Assembly: GCF_006547145.1 (NCBI RefSeq)
Contig: NZ_CP041244.1
Location: forward strand, 9,464,393-9,528,392
DNA length: 64,000 bases
Direction: 5' to 3'
Origin: Actinomadura sp. WMMA1423
Lineage (GTDB): Bacteria; Actinomycetota; Actinomycetes; Streptosporangiales; Streptosporangiaceae
Part shown: positions 50,974 through 59,655 of the stretch, piece by piece
Position numbering within the stretch: position 1 is the first letter of the stretch
Layout of the letters: every line of letters begins with the position of its first letter
Translations under genes and position numbers: made by a program
The notes under the pieces: model-generated
Told to the model about the DNA's origin: nothing
Seen by the model: only the letters and a program-made list of their open reading frames with translations
Database searches by the model: none

Positions 50974-52986
50974 TCAGCAGCCGGGCTCGCAGACCCGGCG
51001 CGAGACGGCCCTGAGGAAGATCTTCTGGATCTGCCCGGGCGTCTCGGCCACGTAGGCGTCCCCGTGCGTCACCGCCGCGATGCGCCGCAGCTCCTCGACG
51101 TCCACGCCCGAGCCGTAGCCCAGCATGTTGACCTGGACGGGCCGCTCCGGGTCGTACTCGCGGCGGATGTGGTCGAGGGTCTCCTCCAGGGACGGGCCGC
51201 GGGGGTCCTCGTTCCTGCCGTCCGTCCACAGCAGGACCGAGTTCACGTACTCCGGCTTGTAGGTCCGCTTCATGTAGTCGAACGCGGCCATGACCGTGTC
51301 GTACAGGCCGGTGTCGCCGTGCTTCTTCACCCGGATCCGCGCGAACGCGCTCAGCACGAGCTGCCGCCGGGTCGCCGACCCGAGCCGCTCGTTGAGCGGC
51401 CCGACGCTGACGAGCTCGCGCCAGTCCCGGTCGCCCTCCAGCTCGGTGGAGAAGACCCACTGGCCGAGCTCGCTGTCGTCCGGCAGCAGCGCGAGCCCGC
51501 CCTGGGCCGTGCGGACCGTGGACTGCAACCGCGTCACCCCCGGCGCGACCCCCTCGTCCATCGAGCCCGACACGTCGATCACGCTCAGCATCCGGATGCT
51601 CAGCGACAGCTGGGCCCACGACTGCATGGTGCGCCGCACGTCCGCGGCGGGCGCGTCCGGGAGCGCCCGCGGCGGGCGCGGGTCCAGGCCGGTCCGCGCG
51701 GAGAACGACGAGGGCGCCGCCCCGCCGGGCGTCCGGAAGCCCAGCCGCTGGAGGTCGTCGCGGGTGGCGCTGTCCGTGAGCGCCGCGGCCAGCGACCGCG
51801 CGGCGCCGGCCTTGGCCCGGTCCTCCGCCAGGACGGTGACCGGGTGGTCGAGGTAGACCGTGCCCTCCGCCGGGTGCACCGCGACCGCCGGCTCGGCCGG
51901 ACGCCGCGCGTTGTAGGCGAACACCGCCTGCTCGGGTGCCAGGGCGACCGGGTAGCGGTCGGACCTGCCCTGGTCGAAGGCCGTGAAGGCGGCGAGCTCG
52001 GCCTCGACCGAGGGCGCCACGCCCTCCCGGATCGTCCGGACCACGCCGGTGAAGGACGCCTCGCCCTCCGGAGCGTCCGCGAGCAGCGCGCCGGCCAGGA
52101 TCAGCGAGCCCATGCCCGTCGAGCTGCGGCCCGGATCGGGGACCTGGAGCCGCAGCAGCCGCGGCGGGATCACTCCGCCGCCCTGCCCGGCGGCCGGGTC
52201 CTGCTCGGCGTCCGAGGCCGTCCCGGCCGCGGCGAGCAGGTCCTTCCAGGACGGCCGCTCCGGCGCGCCGAGGTTGCGCAGCTGGGTCGCCAGGCCGCGC
52301 GGCATCGCCAGCACGATCGGGGTCGAGGCGATCCCGCCCAGGCGGCCCGGGTCCCCCGGGGCCGGGGCCGCCTGGGCGGGCCCCTCGACGAGCTTGGTCC
52401 ACAGCGAGGAGTCGGGGATCCAGACGTCCGGCCGCCGGGCGACCCCGGCCACGCCCTTTCCGGACAGCAGCGTCGCGACCGCGGCCGGATCGGTGGCGCG
52501 CACCCGCGCGCGGGCGCACCGCCCGTCCACCTCGTGCCCGGCGTCGTTGAACCGGTCCGCGGCCCGCGCCACCGCGGCCGCGACGTCCGGCGCCACCGCC
52601 ACGTCGAGCGTCACCGCGCCGCCGCCGGAGCACCCGCCGCCCGCCGAGGCGAGGGCGTAGGCGCCGAATCCGCCGAGGAGCACGAGACCGACCGCGCCGG
52701 CCAGCGGCCCGAGCAGGATGCCGCCGACGCGCCTCGGCGGCCGGCCCCCGCCGAGGCTCCAGGGCCCCCGGGCGGACTTGGCGGCGGCGTGCGCCGGGCC
52801 CTGGGGGCGGGGTGTGCGGCCCGGCCGCTTGAAGGCGTCGAACGGCTCCCCCTCGGAGCCGCCCCTGCCGCGGCGCGGGAGCGGGCCGGGGTGGGAGGCG
52901 CCGAGGAAGACGTGGGGGGACTCCGGGCCGCCCGGCTCCGGTGGGGTCCGGGGTGCCCACTCAGGAACGTCGTCGAATGCGCTCAT
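50974..52986 (-). CDS. Membrane-anchored substrate-binding-like/VWA protein
   Basis: A 670-residue protein. Residues 1-85 are Pro/Gly/Arg-rich and cytosolic, 88-117 a membrane helix, 125-445 a periplasmic-binding-protein-like domain (ADRFNDAGHEVDG, DVWIPDSSLW, ASTPIVLAMPR), and 465-670 a von Willebrand A domain with an intact MIDAS (DVSGSM at 471). The C terminus has CEPGC. Similar proteins occur in actinomycetes; their role is unknown, perhaps extracellular ligand or metal-dependent adhesion. An excellent palindrome lies 67 bases upstream. Confidence 0.82.
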   Translation of the reverse strand: MSAFDDVPEWAPRTPPEPGGPESPHVFLGASHPGPLPRRGRGGSEGEPFDAFKRPGRTPRPQGPAHAAAKSARGPWSLGGGRPPRRVGGILLGPLAGAVGLVLLGGFGAYALASAGGGCSGGGAVTLDVAVAPDVAAAVARAADRFNDAGHEVDGRCARARVRATDPAAVATLLSGKGVAGVARRPDVWIPDSSLWTKLVEGPAQAAPAPGDPGRLGGIASTPIVLAMPRGLATQLRNLGAPERPSWKDLLAAAGTASDAEQDPAAGQGGGVIPPRLLRLQVPDPGRSSTGMGSLILAGALLADAPEGEASFTGVVRTIREGVAPSVEAELAAFTAFDQGRSDRYPVALAPEQAVFAYNARRPAEPAVAVHPAEGTVYLDHPVTVLAEDRAKAGAARSLAAALTDSATRDDLQRLGFRTPGGAAPSSFSARTGLDPRPPRALPDAPAADVRRTMQSWAQLSLSIRMLSVIDVSGSMDEGVAPGVTRLQSTVRTAQGGLALLPDDSELGQWVFSTELEGDRDWRELVSVGPLNERLGSATRRQLVLSAFARIRVKKHGDTGLYDTVMAAFDYMKRTYKPEYVNSVLLWTDGRNEDPRGPSLEETLDHIRREYDPERPVQVNMLGYGSGVDVEELRRIAAVTHGDAYVAETPGQIQKIFLRAVSRRVCEPGC

Positions 52987-53052
52987 GGCCGGTCTCCGTT
53001 TCCCGGGCGGGGGTGCGGGCCGCGTCGCGCCGTGGGTCGACGGCCCGCCGGG

Positions 53053-53077
53053 TGAGACACAGAACGGATGTGTCTCA
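53053..53077. promoter_or_regulatory. Palindromic operator upstream of VWA gene
   Basis: TGAGACACA and TGTGTCTCA form a perfect nine-base inverted repeat with a seven-base spacer, 67 bases before the VWA start. A further TCTCA half lies near 53098. It may be a repressor site or, as RNA, a hairpin in the leader. Confidence 0.6.
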
Positions 53078-53428
53078 ATGGGGCAGACGTGATGTTCGTC
53101 TCAACGTCCCCCTCCGTCAAGGGGTGGGCGGCCCACTCTTCGGAGCGTCGGGGTGAGGCCGCTCAGCAGTACGCGGCGGGCCCGGGGAGGGGATCGGCCG
53201 GGGACCGGGACGTCCCGGCGGGGAGGGGCCGGGGGAGGCGCCGCGCCCCGCGCGGATCAGGGCGGGAAGGGGCGGAGGGCCCGGTTTCGGGACCCTGGCC
53301 GGAGCAGGCCAGCCGGGACCGCTTGCGTTTCCGCGAGGATGTGCTTCGGCCCGGGAGGGCGGTCAACGGCCGGTCCGCGGAGGGTCATCCGCGGCACCGC
53401 GCGGCTTCATGGGACGCCCCGGGCATTG
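53078..53428. other. Noncoding stretch
   Basis: No reading frame with a credible start, codon pattern or recognisable product on either strand. GC-rich sequence between the VWA promoter and the end of the small RNA. I see no repeat or RNA element in it. Confidence 0.55.
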
Positions 53429-53540
53429 AAAAGCGGCGCCGGGTGGATACGGGGGCAATCCACCCGGCGCCGCATCATCGGTGTTCCGACGGGGGCCCGG
53501 AACACCGGCACGGGCGCTCCGACGGGGGACCAGAGCGCCG
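53429..53540 (-). ncRNA. Three-hairpin small RNA with C-rich loops (6C-like)
   Basis: About 112 bases on the minus strand. Hairpin A (53513-53539) has a 7-bp stem, hairpin B (53479-53507) 9-10 bp, and hairpin C (53433-53473) a perfect 16-bp stem followed by TTTT (53432-53429), a classic intrinsic terminator. When inner pairs are closed, all three have nine-base loops: GTCCCCCGT, GGCCCCCGT and TGCCCCCGT. The stems differ completely, so the loops are conserved for function. This matches the plan of the actinobacterial 6C RNA (hairpins with C-run loops), which can pair with G-rich ribosome sites. Each loop here has five Cs, and the terminator loop carries the motif too. Confidence 0.72.
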
Positions 53541-53546
53541 GTACAA

Positions 53547-53578
53547 ATCGTACACCGAAACCCCCCGCGGTTAGTCAA
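53547..53578 (-). promoter_or_regulatory. Promoter of the small RNA
   Basis: On the minus strand TTGACT (53578-53573) precedes TGTACGAT (53554-53547). The spacing is 18 bases to TGTACG or 20 to TACGAT. Transcription would start near 53540, exactly at the first hairpin. Confidence 0.55.
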
Positions 53579-53585
53579 GAGAATG

Positions 53586-53924
53586 TCACGACCGGATTTC
53601 CGGACGCTGTCCGGAAACCGGCTTGTGTTCCCTGCCGGCGCGGTCGTCGAAGGCCGCCCGGGCCGTCGGCTCGCGCCCCCCGTTCGCGAAGACGACGGCG
53701 ACGTAGGGCAGGATCGCGGCCGCGACCACCATGAGGACCGCGAGCCACCACGGCGCGCCCGCCACCGCGGCCACCACGGCGCCGACGAAGCAGAGCGTGC
53801 GGACGGCCATGGACACGAGGTACCGCCGCTGGCGGTGGCCGATGTCCTCCGACATGGGGCGGGGAGCGTCGGTGACCGTGTAGACCGCCGGCTCGCGGTG
53901 GTGGCGGGGATTGACCTTCACCAT
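53586..53924 (-). CDS. DUF3099 membrane protein
   Basis: A 112-residue protein. After EPAVYTVTDAPRPMSEDIGHRQRRYLVSM come two membrane helices (FVGAVVAAVAGAPWWLAVLM and VAAAILPYVAVVFANG) and a charged tail. This is the standard actinobacterial DUF3099 form. ATG 53924 is used; ATG-like starts further upstream are less likely. Function unknown. The small RNA promoter begins eight bases after its stop. Confidence 0.75.
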   Translation of the reverse strand: MVKVNPRHHREPAVYTVTDAPRPMSEDIGHRQRRYLVSMAVRTLCFVGAVVAAVAGAPWWLAVLMVVAAAILPYVAVVFANGGREPTARAAFDDRAGREHKPVSGQRPEIRS

Positions 53925-53989
53925 TCCACGGTAAGCCCATGGAGTCCGACCCGCACCGGCGGTACCGGGCAAAACTTCTGGAGGAGCGA

Positions 53990-54202
53990 ATGACCGATCG
54001 CACGTACCGCGTGACCGAGATCGTGGGGACCTCGCCGGACACCGTCGAGGCCGCGATCCGCAACGGCGTCCGGCGCGCCTCGCAGACCCTGCGCCACCTG
54101 GACTGGTTCGAGGTGACCGAGGTCCGCGGCCACATCGAGGACGGCGAGGTGGCCCACTTCCAGGTGACCATGAAGGTGGGCTTCCGCCTGGAGGACGCGT
54201 GA
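53990..54202 (+). CDS. Dodecin (flavin-storage protein)
   Basis: A 70-residue dodecin: TYRVTEIVGTSPDTVEAAI, RASQTLRHLDWFEVTEVRG with the flavin-stacking Trp, and FQVTMKVGFRLED. Dodecins form hollow dodecamers that bind flavins or CoA. ATG 53990 has GGAGGAG close upstream. Confidence 0.93.
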   Translation: MTDRTYRVTEIVGTSPDTVEAAIRNGVRRASQTLRHLDWFEVTEVRGHIEDGEVAHFQVTMKVGFRLEDA

Positions 54203-54256
54203 GCCCGCGGAGGGCCTAGCGCCGGGGGCGCCCGCCGTCCGGACCTTCACGGCCAC

Positions 54257-54315
54257 GGGACGGCGGGGCCCCTCGGCGGGGTCCGGCTCCCGGCCCGCGG
54301 GCGTCCCGCCGTCCC
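54257..54315. terminator. Long inverted repeat between dodecin and PmbA genes
   Basis: GGGACGGCGGG (54257) pairs with CCCGCCGTCCC (54305-54315) around a GC-rich inner stem. It lies between convergent stops. Confidence 0.5.
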
Positions 54316-54329
54316 GGTGCCGCGGCGGG

Positions 54330-55721
54330 TCAGGTCGCCTGGCTCACCGTCGACATGTGGAAGTCGGGGACCCGGACCGGCGGCATGGCGGTGCGGGTGA
54401 AGTAGTCGGACCACTCGCGCGGCAGCGTGGGGCCGGTCTCGCCGACCTCGGCGAGCCGCGACAGCAGGTCGACCGGGCTCTCGTTGAACCGGAAGTTGTT
54501 CACCGCCCCCACGACCTCGCCGTTCTCGACGAGGTAGACGCCGTCGCGGGTGAGGCCGGTCAGCAGCAGGCTCTGCGTGTCGACCTCCCGGATGTACCAC
54601 AGGCACGTGAGCAGCAGCCCGCGCTCGGTGCGGGCCACCATCTCCTCCAGGGAGGCGCCGCCCTCCGGCCCCCTCATCGCCAGGTTGTCGACGGCGGGGG
54701 TGACCGGCAGGCCGGTGCGCTCGGCGGAGTGCCGGGTCTGGGTGAGGGAGGCGAGGGCGCCGTCGGCGATCCAGTCGGTGGGGCCGAGCGCGAGCCCGTT
54801 GTCGAACACCGACGACTCGCGGCCGGAGGAGTGCGCGATCACGAACGGGGCGCACTGCATGCCCGGGGCGGCCGGGTCGCTCGCCAGGGTGACGGGCAGG
54901 CCGGCGAGCCGCTCCCCGACGCGGGTGCCGCCGCCGGGAGCGCTGAAGACGGTCCGGCCGTCCTGCGCGTCCTGGGCGCCCGCCGACCAGTACAGGTAGA
55001 TCATCAGGTCGGCGACGGCGGAGGGCGGCAGGATCGTCTCGTAGCGACCGGCGGGCAGCTCCACGCGCCGCTCTCCCCAGTCCAGCCGCCGGGCGAGGTC
55101 GCCGGTGAGGGCGGGGACGTCGACGTCGGTGAAGTCGCGGGTGCCGACGCCGGCCCACGCCGAGCCGCCCGTGCCCTTGGCGTTCAGCTCCAGCAGGCCG
55201 GTCGGCTGGTCGTGGCGCAGCCGCAGGCCCGCCGAGCTGCCGAGGAACGTGGAGGTGAGGACGTGGTTGGCGAACCCGTACAGGCGCCGGTCGCCGGCCT
55301 GCGCGGCGGCGAACGCCTCGCCGAGCGCGGGCGCGAAGCCCTCGAACACCCCGATGCCGGTCTCGGCGGGGTCGTCGTCCCATCCGGCGCCGCCGGCGGG
55401 CGGCCCCTCGGCGACCAGCGGCCGCGCGTCCTCGGCGGCCTCGTTGCCCGCGGCGTCGGCCTCGGCGGCGCGCACCAGCTCCTCGATGTCGCCCGCGCCC
55501 ACGGCCGAGCGCGACACCACGCCCGCGGCCACGCCGTCCGCCGTGTGGCGCAGCGCGATGACGGTGAGGCGGCTGGACCGGGTCACGCCGTTGGTGGTGA
55601 GGGTGTTGCCGGCCCAGCGCAGGTTCGCGGTGCTCGACTCGTCGGCGATGACGACGCAGTCGTCGGCGCGCGACAGCGAGAGGGCCCGCTCCACGGCCTC
55701 CTGCGGCCTGATCGTGCTCAC
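54330..55721 (-). CDS. PmbA/TldE-like peptidase subunit
   Basis: A 463-residue TldD/PmbA family protein without the HExxxH zinc motif, so it is the TldE/PmbA partner. GVYLVENGEVVGAVNNFRFNES near the end is a family signature. In E. coli TldD/TldE form a protease that matures microcin precursors and degrades CcdA. GTG 55721 overlaps the tldD stop (GTGA), giving an obligate pair. Confidence 0.88.
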   Translation of the reverse strand: MSTIRPQEAVERALSLSRADDCVVIADESSTANLRWAGNTLTTNGVTRSSRLTVIALRHTADGVAAGVVSRSAVGAGDIEELVRAAEADAAGNEAAEDARPLVAEGPPAGGAGWDDDPAETGIGVFEGFAPALGEAFAAAQAGDRRLYGFANHVLTSTFLGSSAGLRLRHDQPTGLLELNAKGTGGSAWAGVGTRDFTDVDVPALTGDLARRLDWGERRVELPAGRYETILPPSAVADLMIYLYWSAGAQDAQDGRTVFSAPGGGTRVGERLAGLPVTLASDPAAPGMQCAPFVIAHSSGRESSVFDNGLALGPTDWIADGALASLTQTRHSAERTGLPVTPAVDNLAMRGPEGGASLEEMVARTERGLLLTCLWYIREVDTQSLLLTGLTRDGVYLVENGEVVGAVNNFRFNESPVDLLSRLAEVGETGPTLPREWSDYFTRTAMPPVRVPDFHMSTVSQAT

Positions 55722-57217
55722 TGGCCGGCCTCCTTCAGCGCGTTGAGGATGTTGACGCCGCGGAACAGCGCCGACGGGCAGCCGTGGCTGACCGACGCGA
55801 CCTGCCCCGGCTGGCCCTTGCCGCAGTTGAACGCGCCGCCGAGCACGTAGGTCTGCGGACCGCCGACGGCCTCCATCGAGTTCCAGAAGTCGGTGGTGCT
55901 CGCCTGGTAGGCGACGTCGCGCAGCTGCCCGGCGAGGCGGCCGTTCTCGATGCGGAAGAACCGCTGCCCGGTGAACTGGAAGTTGTACCGCTGCATGTCG
56001 ATCGACCAGCTCTTGTCGCCGACGATGTAGATGCCGCGCTCGACCCCGGAGATCAGCTCCTCGGTGGACGGGCCGCCCTCGGCGGGCCTGAGCGAGACGT
56101 TCGCCATGCGCTGGATCGGCATGCTGGACGAGGAGTCGGCGAAGGCGCAGCCGTTGGAGCGCTCGGCGCCGGTGAGGCGGGCGATGCGCCGGTCGGTCTG
56201 GTAGCCGGTGAACACGCCCTCGGAGACGATGTCGAACGACTGGGCCTCCACGCCCTCGTCGTCGTAGCCGATGGTGGCCAGGCCGTGCTCGGTCGTCCGG
56301 TCCCCGGTGACGTTCATGGCCTTGGAGCCGTACTGGAGGCTCCCGAGCTTGTCGGGGGTGGCGAACGAGGTGCCCGCGTAGGCGGCCTCGTAGCCGAGCG
56401 CGCGGTCCAGCTCGGTCGCGTGGCCGATCGACTCGTGGATCGTCAGCCACAGGTTGGACGGGTCGACGACGACGTCGTAGGGCCCCGGCTCCACCGACGG
56501 CGCCGCGAGCTTCTCGGCGAGCAGCTCGGGGATGCGGGCGAGCTCCCCGTCCCAGTCCCAGTGCGCGCCCGACAGCCACTCCCAGCCGTACCCGGCGGGC
56601 GGCGCCAGCGTGCGCATCGTGTCGAACAGGCCGTCGCCGATGCCCACGGCGTTCACCACGGGGTGCAGCCGGACGCGCTGCTGGGTGGTGACCGTGCCCC
56701 CGAGGTCGGCGAAGAACTTGTTCTCCTTGATCTGGAGCATGGTGGCGTCGACGTGGTCGACGCGGTCGTCGCCGAGCAGCCGGCGGCTCCAGTCCGCCAG
56801 CAGCGCGACCTTGTCGGCGGTCGGCACCTCGAACGGGTCGGTCTCGTACGCCGAGACCCAGGTGCGCTCGCCGTGGACGGGCTCGGGGGCCAGCTCGATC
56901 GGCTCCCGGTTGACGGCCCTGGCGACGGCGGCGACCTCCACCGCCTGCGCGGCGACGCGGGCGGCGCCCTCGGGCGTCAGGTCGATGCCGGCGGCGAAGC
57001 CCCAGGTGCCGTCCTTGACGACCCGCACCGACAGCCCGACGTCGTCGGCGTCCAGGGCGGTCTCCAGAGCGGCGTCGTACAGGCGGAGTGTCTGGCTGCG
57101 GATGCGCTCCAGGCGGAAGTCGGCGTGCTCGGCGCCCAGCTCCCTGGCGCGGGACAGCGCCGCGTCGGCCAGCGCGCGGAGCGGCAGCGCGGTGAAGGCG
57201 GGATCGATGTCATGCAC
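55718..57217 (-). CDS. TldD-like metalloprotease subunit
   Basis: A 499-residue protein with HESIGHATELD, the HExxxH zinc motif of TldD. Conserved sections are GYDDEGV, GYQTDRR and FNCGKGQPGQV near the end. With the PmbA partner it forms a heterodimeric protease with a narrow entrance that digests unfolded peptides, for example RiPP precursors. The start is uncertain: GTG 57217 is adjacent to GGAGG with almost no spacer, and TTG 57226 is another candidate. Confidence 0.88.
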   Translation of the reverse strand: MHDIDPAFTALPLRALADAALSRARELGAEHADFRLERIRSQTLRLYDAALETALDADDVGLSVRVVKDGTWGFAAGIDLTPEGAARVAAQAVEVAAVARAVNREPIELAPEPVHGERTWVSAYETDPFEVPTADKVALLADWSRRLLGDDRVDHVDATMLQIKENKFFADLGGTVTTQQRVRLHPVVNAVGIGDGLFDTMRTLAPPAGYGWEWLSGAHWDWDGELARIPELLAEKLAAPSVEPGPYDVVVDPSNLWLTIHESIGHATELDRALGYEAAYAGTSFATPDKLGSLQYGSKAMNVTGDRTTEHGLATIGYDDEGVEAQSFDIVSEGVFTGYQTDRRIARLTGAERSNGCAFADSSSSMPIQRMANVSLRPAEGGPSTEELISGVERGIYIVGDKSWSIDMQRYNFQFTGQRFFRIENGRLAGQLRDVAYQASTTDFWNSMEAVGGPQTYVLGGAFNCGKGQPGQVASVSHGCPSALFRGVNILNALKEAGQ

Positions 57218-57374
57218 CCTCCGCAACCTACCGGTCCGCGCCCGTCCCGGCGGGCCGCGAGGCGCCCGAACAAAGGGAGGTGACGGGATCTTGTCGGTTC
57301 GGCACATCCGCAGCGGGCGCCGGGGCCGCTAGTGTCGGGCAGCAGCCAACGAGCAGTACAACGAGAGGGTCCTG

Positions 57375-58079
57375 ATGAGTCGCTCTGTCCTCGTGACCGG
57401 CGGTAACCGGGGCATCGGCCTCGCCATCGCCCGCGAGCTGGCCGCGGCGGGCGACGCGGTCGCGGTCACCTACCGGTCGGGAGAGCCGCCCGAGGGGCTG
57501 TTCGGCGTCCGGTGCGACGTGACCAGCGCCGAGGACGTCGACGCGGCCTTCGGCAAGGTGGAGGCGGAGCAGGGCCCGGTCGAGGTGGTCGTCGCCAACG
57601 CGGGGATCACCAAGGACACCCTCCTGGCGATCATGAGCGAGGAGTCGTTCACCTCCGTCCTGGACACCAACCTGACGGGCTCGTTCCGGGTGGCCAAGCG
57701 CGCGGTGAAGAGCATGATGCGCAAGCGCACGGGGCGGATCGTGCTGGTCTCCTCGGTCGTGGGGCTGATGGGCTCGCCGGGGCAGTCCAACTACGCCGCG
57801 TCCAAGGCCGGCATGGTCGGGTTCGCGCGCTCGCTCGCCCGCGAGCTCGGGTCGCGGGGCATCACGGTCAACGTGGTGGCGCCCGGCTTCGTCGACACCG
57901 ACATGACGGCGGTGCTGAGCGAGGACCAGCAGAAGGCCATCACCGCCGCGGTGCCGCTCGGCCGCATCGCGAAGCCGGAGGAGGTCGCCAAGGCCGTCCG
58001 GTTCGTGGCCAGTGAGGACGCCGCCTACATCACCGGGGCCGTGATCCCGGTCGACGGCGGCCTGGGAATGGGGCACTGA
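57375..58079 (+). CDS. fabG: 3-oxoacyl-ACP reductase FabG (MabA-like)
   Basis: A 234-residue SDR. VLVTGGNRGIGLAIA, VANAGITKDTLL, Ser in LVSSVVG, and Y140/K144 in YAASKAG form the catalytic set. Five bases separate it from the InhA-like gene, the same order as mabA-inhA of mycobacteria. It reduces 3-oxoacyl-ACP in type II fatty acid synthesis. Confidence 0.93.
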   Translation: MSRSVLVTGGNRGIGLAIARELAAAGDAVAVTYRSGEPPEGLFGVRCDVTSAEDVDAAFGKVEAEQGPVEVVVANAGITKDTLLAIMSEESFTSVLDTNLTGSFRVAKRAVKSMMRKRTGRIVLVSSVVGLMGSPGQSNYAASKAGMVGFARSLARELGSRGITVNVVAPGFVDTDMTAVLSEDQQKAITAAVPLGRIAKPEEVAKAVRFVASEDAAYITGAVIPVDGGLGMGH

Positions 58080-58084
58080 CAGTC

Positions 58085-58873
58085 ATGGGAATCCTCGAAG
58101 GCAAGCGCATCCTGGTCACCGGCGTCCTCACCGACGCCTCCATCGGCTTCCACGTCGCGCGGATCGCGCAGGAGCAGGGCGCCGAGGTCGTCCTGACCGC
58201 CTACCCGCGGCCGACCCTCACCCAGCGGACCGCCAAGCGGCTGCCGTCCGGGCCCGACAACCCGCCTCCGGTGCTGGAGCTCGACGTCACCGACGCCGAC
58301 CAGCTCGGCGCCCTCGCCGGGAACCTGCGCGACAGCGGCTTCGACCACCTCGACGGCGTGGTCCACGCGATCGGCTTCGCGCCGCAGACCGCGCTCGGCG
58401 GCAACTTCCTGGAGACGCCGTGGGAGGACGTCGCCGTCGCCGTGCACGCCTCGACGTACTCGCTGAAGTCGCTGACGATGGCGTGCCTGCCGCTGATGAA
58501 GGACGGCGGCTCCGTCGTCGGCCTCGACTTCGACGCCACCAAGGCGTGGCCGGTGTACGACTGGATGGGCGTGGCGAAGGCCGGCCTGGAGTCGTGCGCC
58601 CGCTACCTGGCCAAGTACCTGGGCCCGCAGGGCATCCGGGTGAACCTCGTCGCCGCGGGTCCGCTCGCGACGATGGCGGCCAAGAGCATCCCCGGGTTCG
58701 AGGGCATGACGGACATGTGGCCGAAGGCGGCCCCGCTCGGCTGGGACATCAAGGACAGCGAGCCCACGGCCCGCGCCTGCGCGGCGCTGCTGTCGGACTG
58801 GTTCCCCGCGACGACGGGCGAGATCGTCCACGTGGACGGCGGCCTGCACTCCATCGGCGGCGCGTCCGCGTGA
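58085..58873 (+). CDS. fabI: Enoyl-ACP reductase FabI/InhA
   Basis: A 262-residue enoyl reductase. ILVTGVLTDASIGFHVAR, LELDVTD, VHAIGFAP and YDWMGVAK give the catalytic Tyr158 and Lys165, the same numbers as in M. tuberculosis InhA. It completes the elongation cycle with NADH. The protein is close to InhA in layout; triclosan/isoniazid-adduct sensitivity cannot be told. Confidence 0.94.
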   Translation: MGILEGKRILVTGVLTDASIGFHVARIAQEQGAEVVLTAYPRPTLTQRTAKRLPSGPDNPPPVLELDVTDADQLGALAGNLRDSGFDHLDGVVHAIGFAPQTALGGNFLETPWEDVAVAVHASTYSLKSLTMACLPLMKDGGSVVGLDFDATKAWPVYDWMGVAKAGLESCARYLAKYLGPQGIRVNLVAAGPLATMAAKSIPGFEGMTDMWPKAAPLGWDIKDSEPTARACAALLSDWFPATTGEIVHVDGGLHSIGGASA

Positions 58874-58879
58874 CGCCCG

Positions 58880-58905
58880 GCGGGCCGCGGCGGACCGCGG
58901 CCCGC
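58880..58905. terminator. Terminator after fabG-fabI
   Basis: Perfect 11-base inverted repeat GCGGGCCGCGG/CCGCGGCCCGC with loop CGGA, between convergent stops. Confidence 0.7.
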
Positions 58906-58912
58906 GACGGCC

Positions 58913-59548
58913 TCAGCGTGCCCGGCGGCGGCGCAGCGCGCGGCCCGCGACGCTGACGTGGAGCGCGCCCACGGCGCCGGCGGCCCCGGCCGCGGCGGCG
59001 ACCAGCAGCAGCTGGCCGTTGTCCTGGCCGGACGCGGCGACGGGGGAGATGAGCCGGGTCTGCGGCGCGGCGGCCGTCCCGCCGGCCGCGTTCGCGTACG
59101 GGTCGGCCGCGATCTCCGGCGTGGGGAGCACGCCGGGAAGCCCCGATGCGGTGGACGGGGCCTGCCCCTTGTACGGCTTGAGGCTGCCCGGCGCCGTCAT
59201 CGGGGCGGGCCCGGACGGGGCCGCCCCCTGGCCGCCTCTCGGCGCGGAGGACGGCTTGCGCGGGGCCTTGGCGGGCGCCTTGGCCGGCGTCCTCGTCTTC
59301 TTGGAGGTCTTCTGCGGGGCGGGCTTCACGGTCTTCGTCGGCGCCGGCGTCGGAGTGGGCTTCGGGGTGAGCCCCTCGCGCAGGTTGCCGAGGTTGCACT
59401 TCCAGTTCTCGATCGTGCTCTGGGGATCGACGCCCTTCTTGCACGTCTCCGCCGCCGCGCCGGCCGCCGGGGCGGCGAGCACCAGGACGAGCGCCCCCGC
59501 CGAGACCGTCGCCGATGCCGTACCTAGCCGCCTGAGCCGCTGGGGCAT
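58913..59548 (-). CDS. Exported Pro/Lys-rich protein with C-terminal membrane helix
   Basis: A 211-residue protein: signal peptide (MPQRLRRLG then VSAGALVLVLAAPAAGAAA), two Cys (TCKKG and NWKCN), a Pro/Lys/Thr-rich linker of about 70 residues, and a final membrane helix LLLVAAAAGAAGAVGALHV with an RRRR tail. The plan suits a surface-anchored wall-spanning protein. ATG 59548 has GGAG five bases upstream. Not recognised otherwise. Confidence 0.75.
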   Translation of the reverse strand: MPQRLRRLGTASATVSAGALVLVLAAPAAGAAAETCKKGVDPQSTIENWKCNLGNLREGLTPKPTPTPAPTKTVKPAPQKTSKKTRTPAKAPAKAPRKPSSAPRGGQGAAPSGPAPMTAPGSLKPYKGQAPSTASGLPGVLPTPEIAADPYANAAGGTAAAPQTRLISPVAASGQDNGQLLLVAAAAGAAGAVGALHVSVAGRALRRRRAR

Positions 59549-59655
59549 GTCGCTCCTCCACCCACCCGATGCCGTTCCCTGACCCTTGTTGACATCGTGT
59601 CCCATACGGGGCCGCCCGTAAACCGCGACACGGGGTTTCTTTACCTGTCAGTACC

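Noticed and set aside
53163..53578. Short frames over the small RNA region
   Set aside because: No start signals or codon pattern; they cross the hairpins and terminator.
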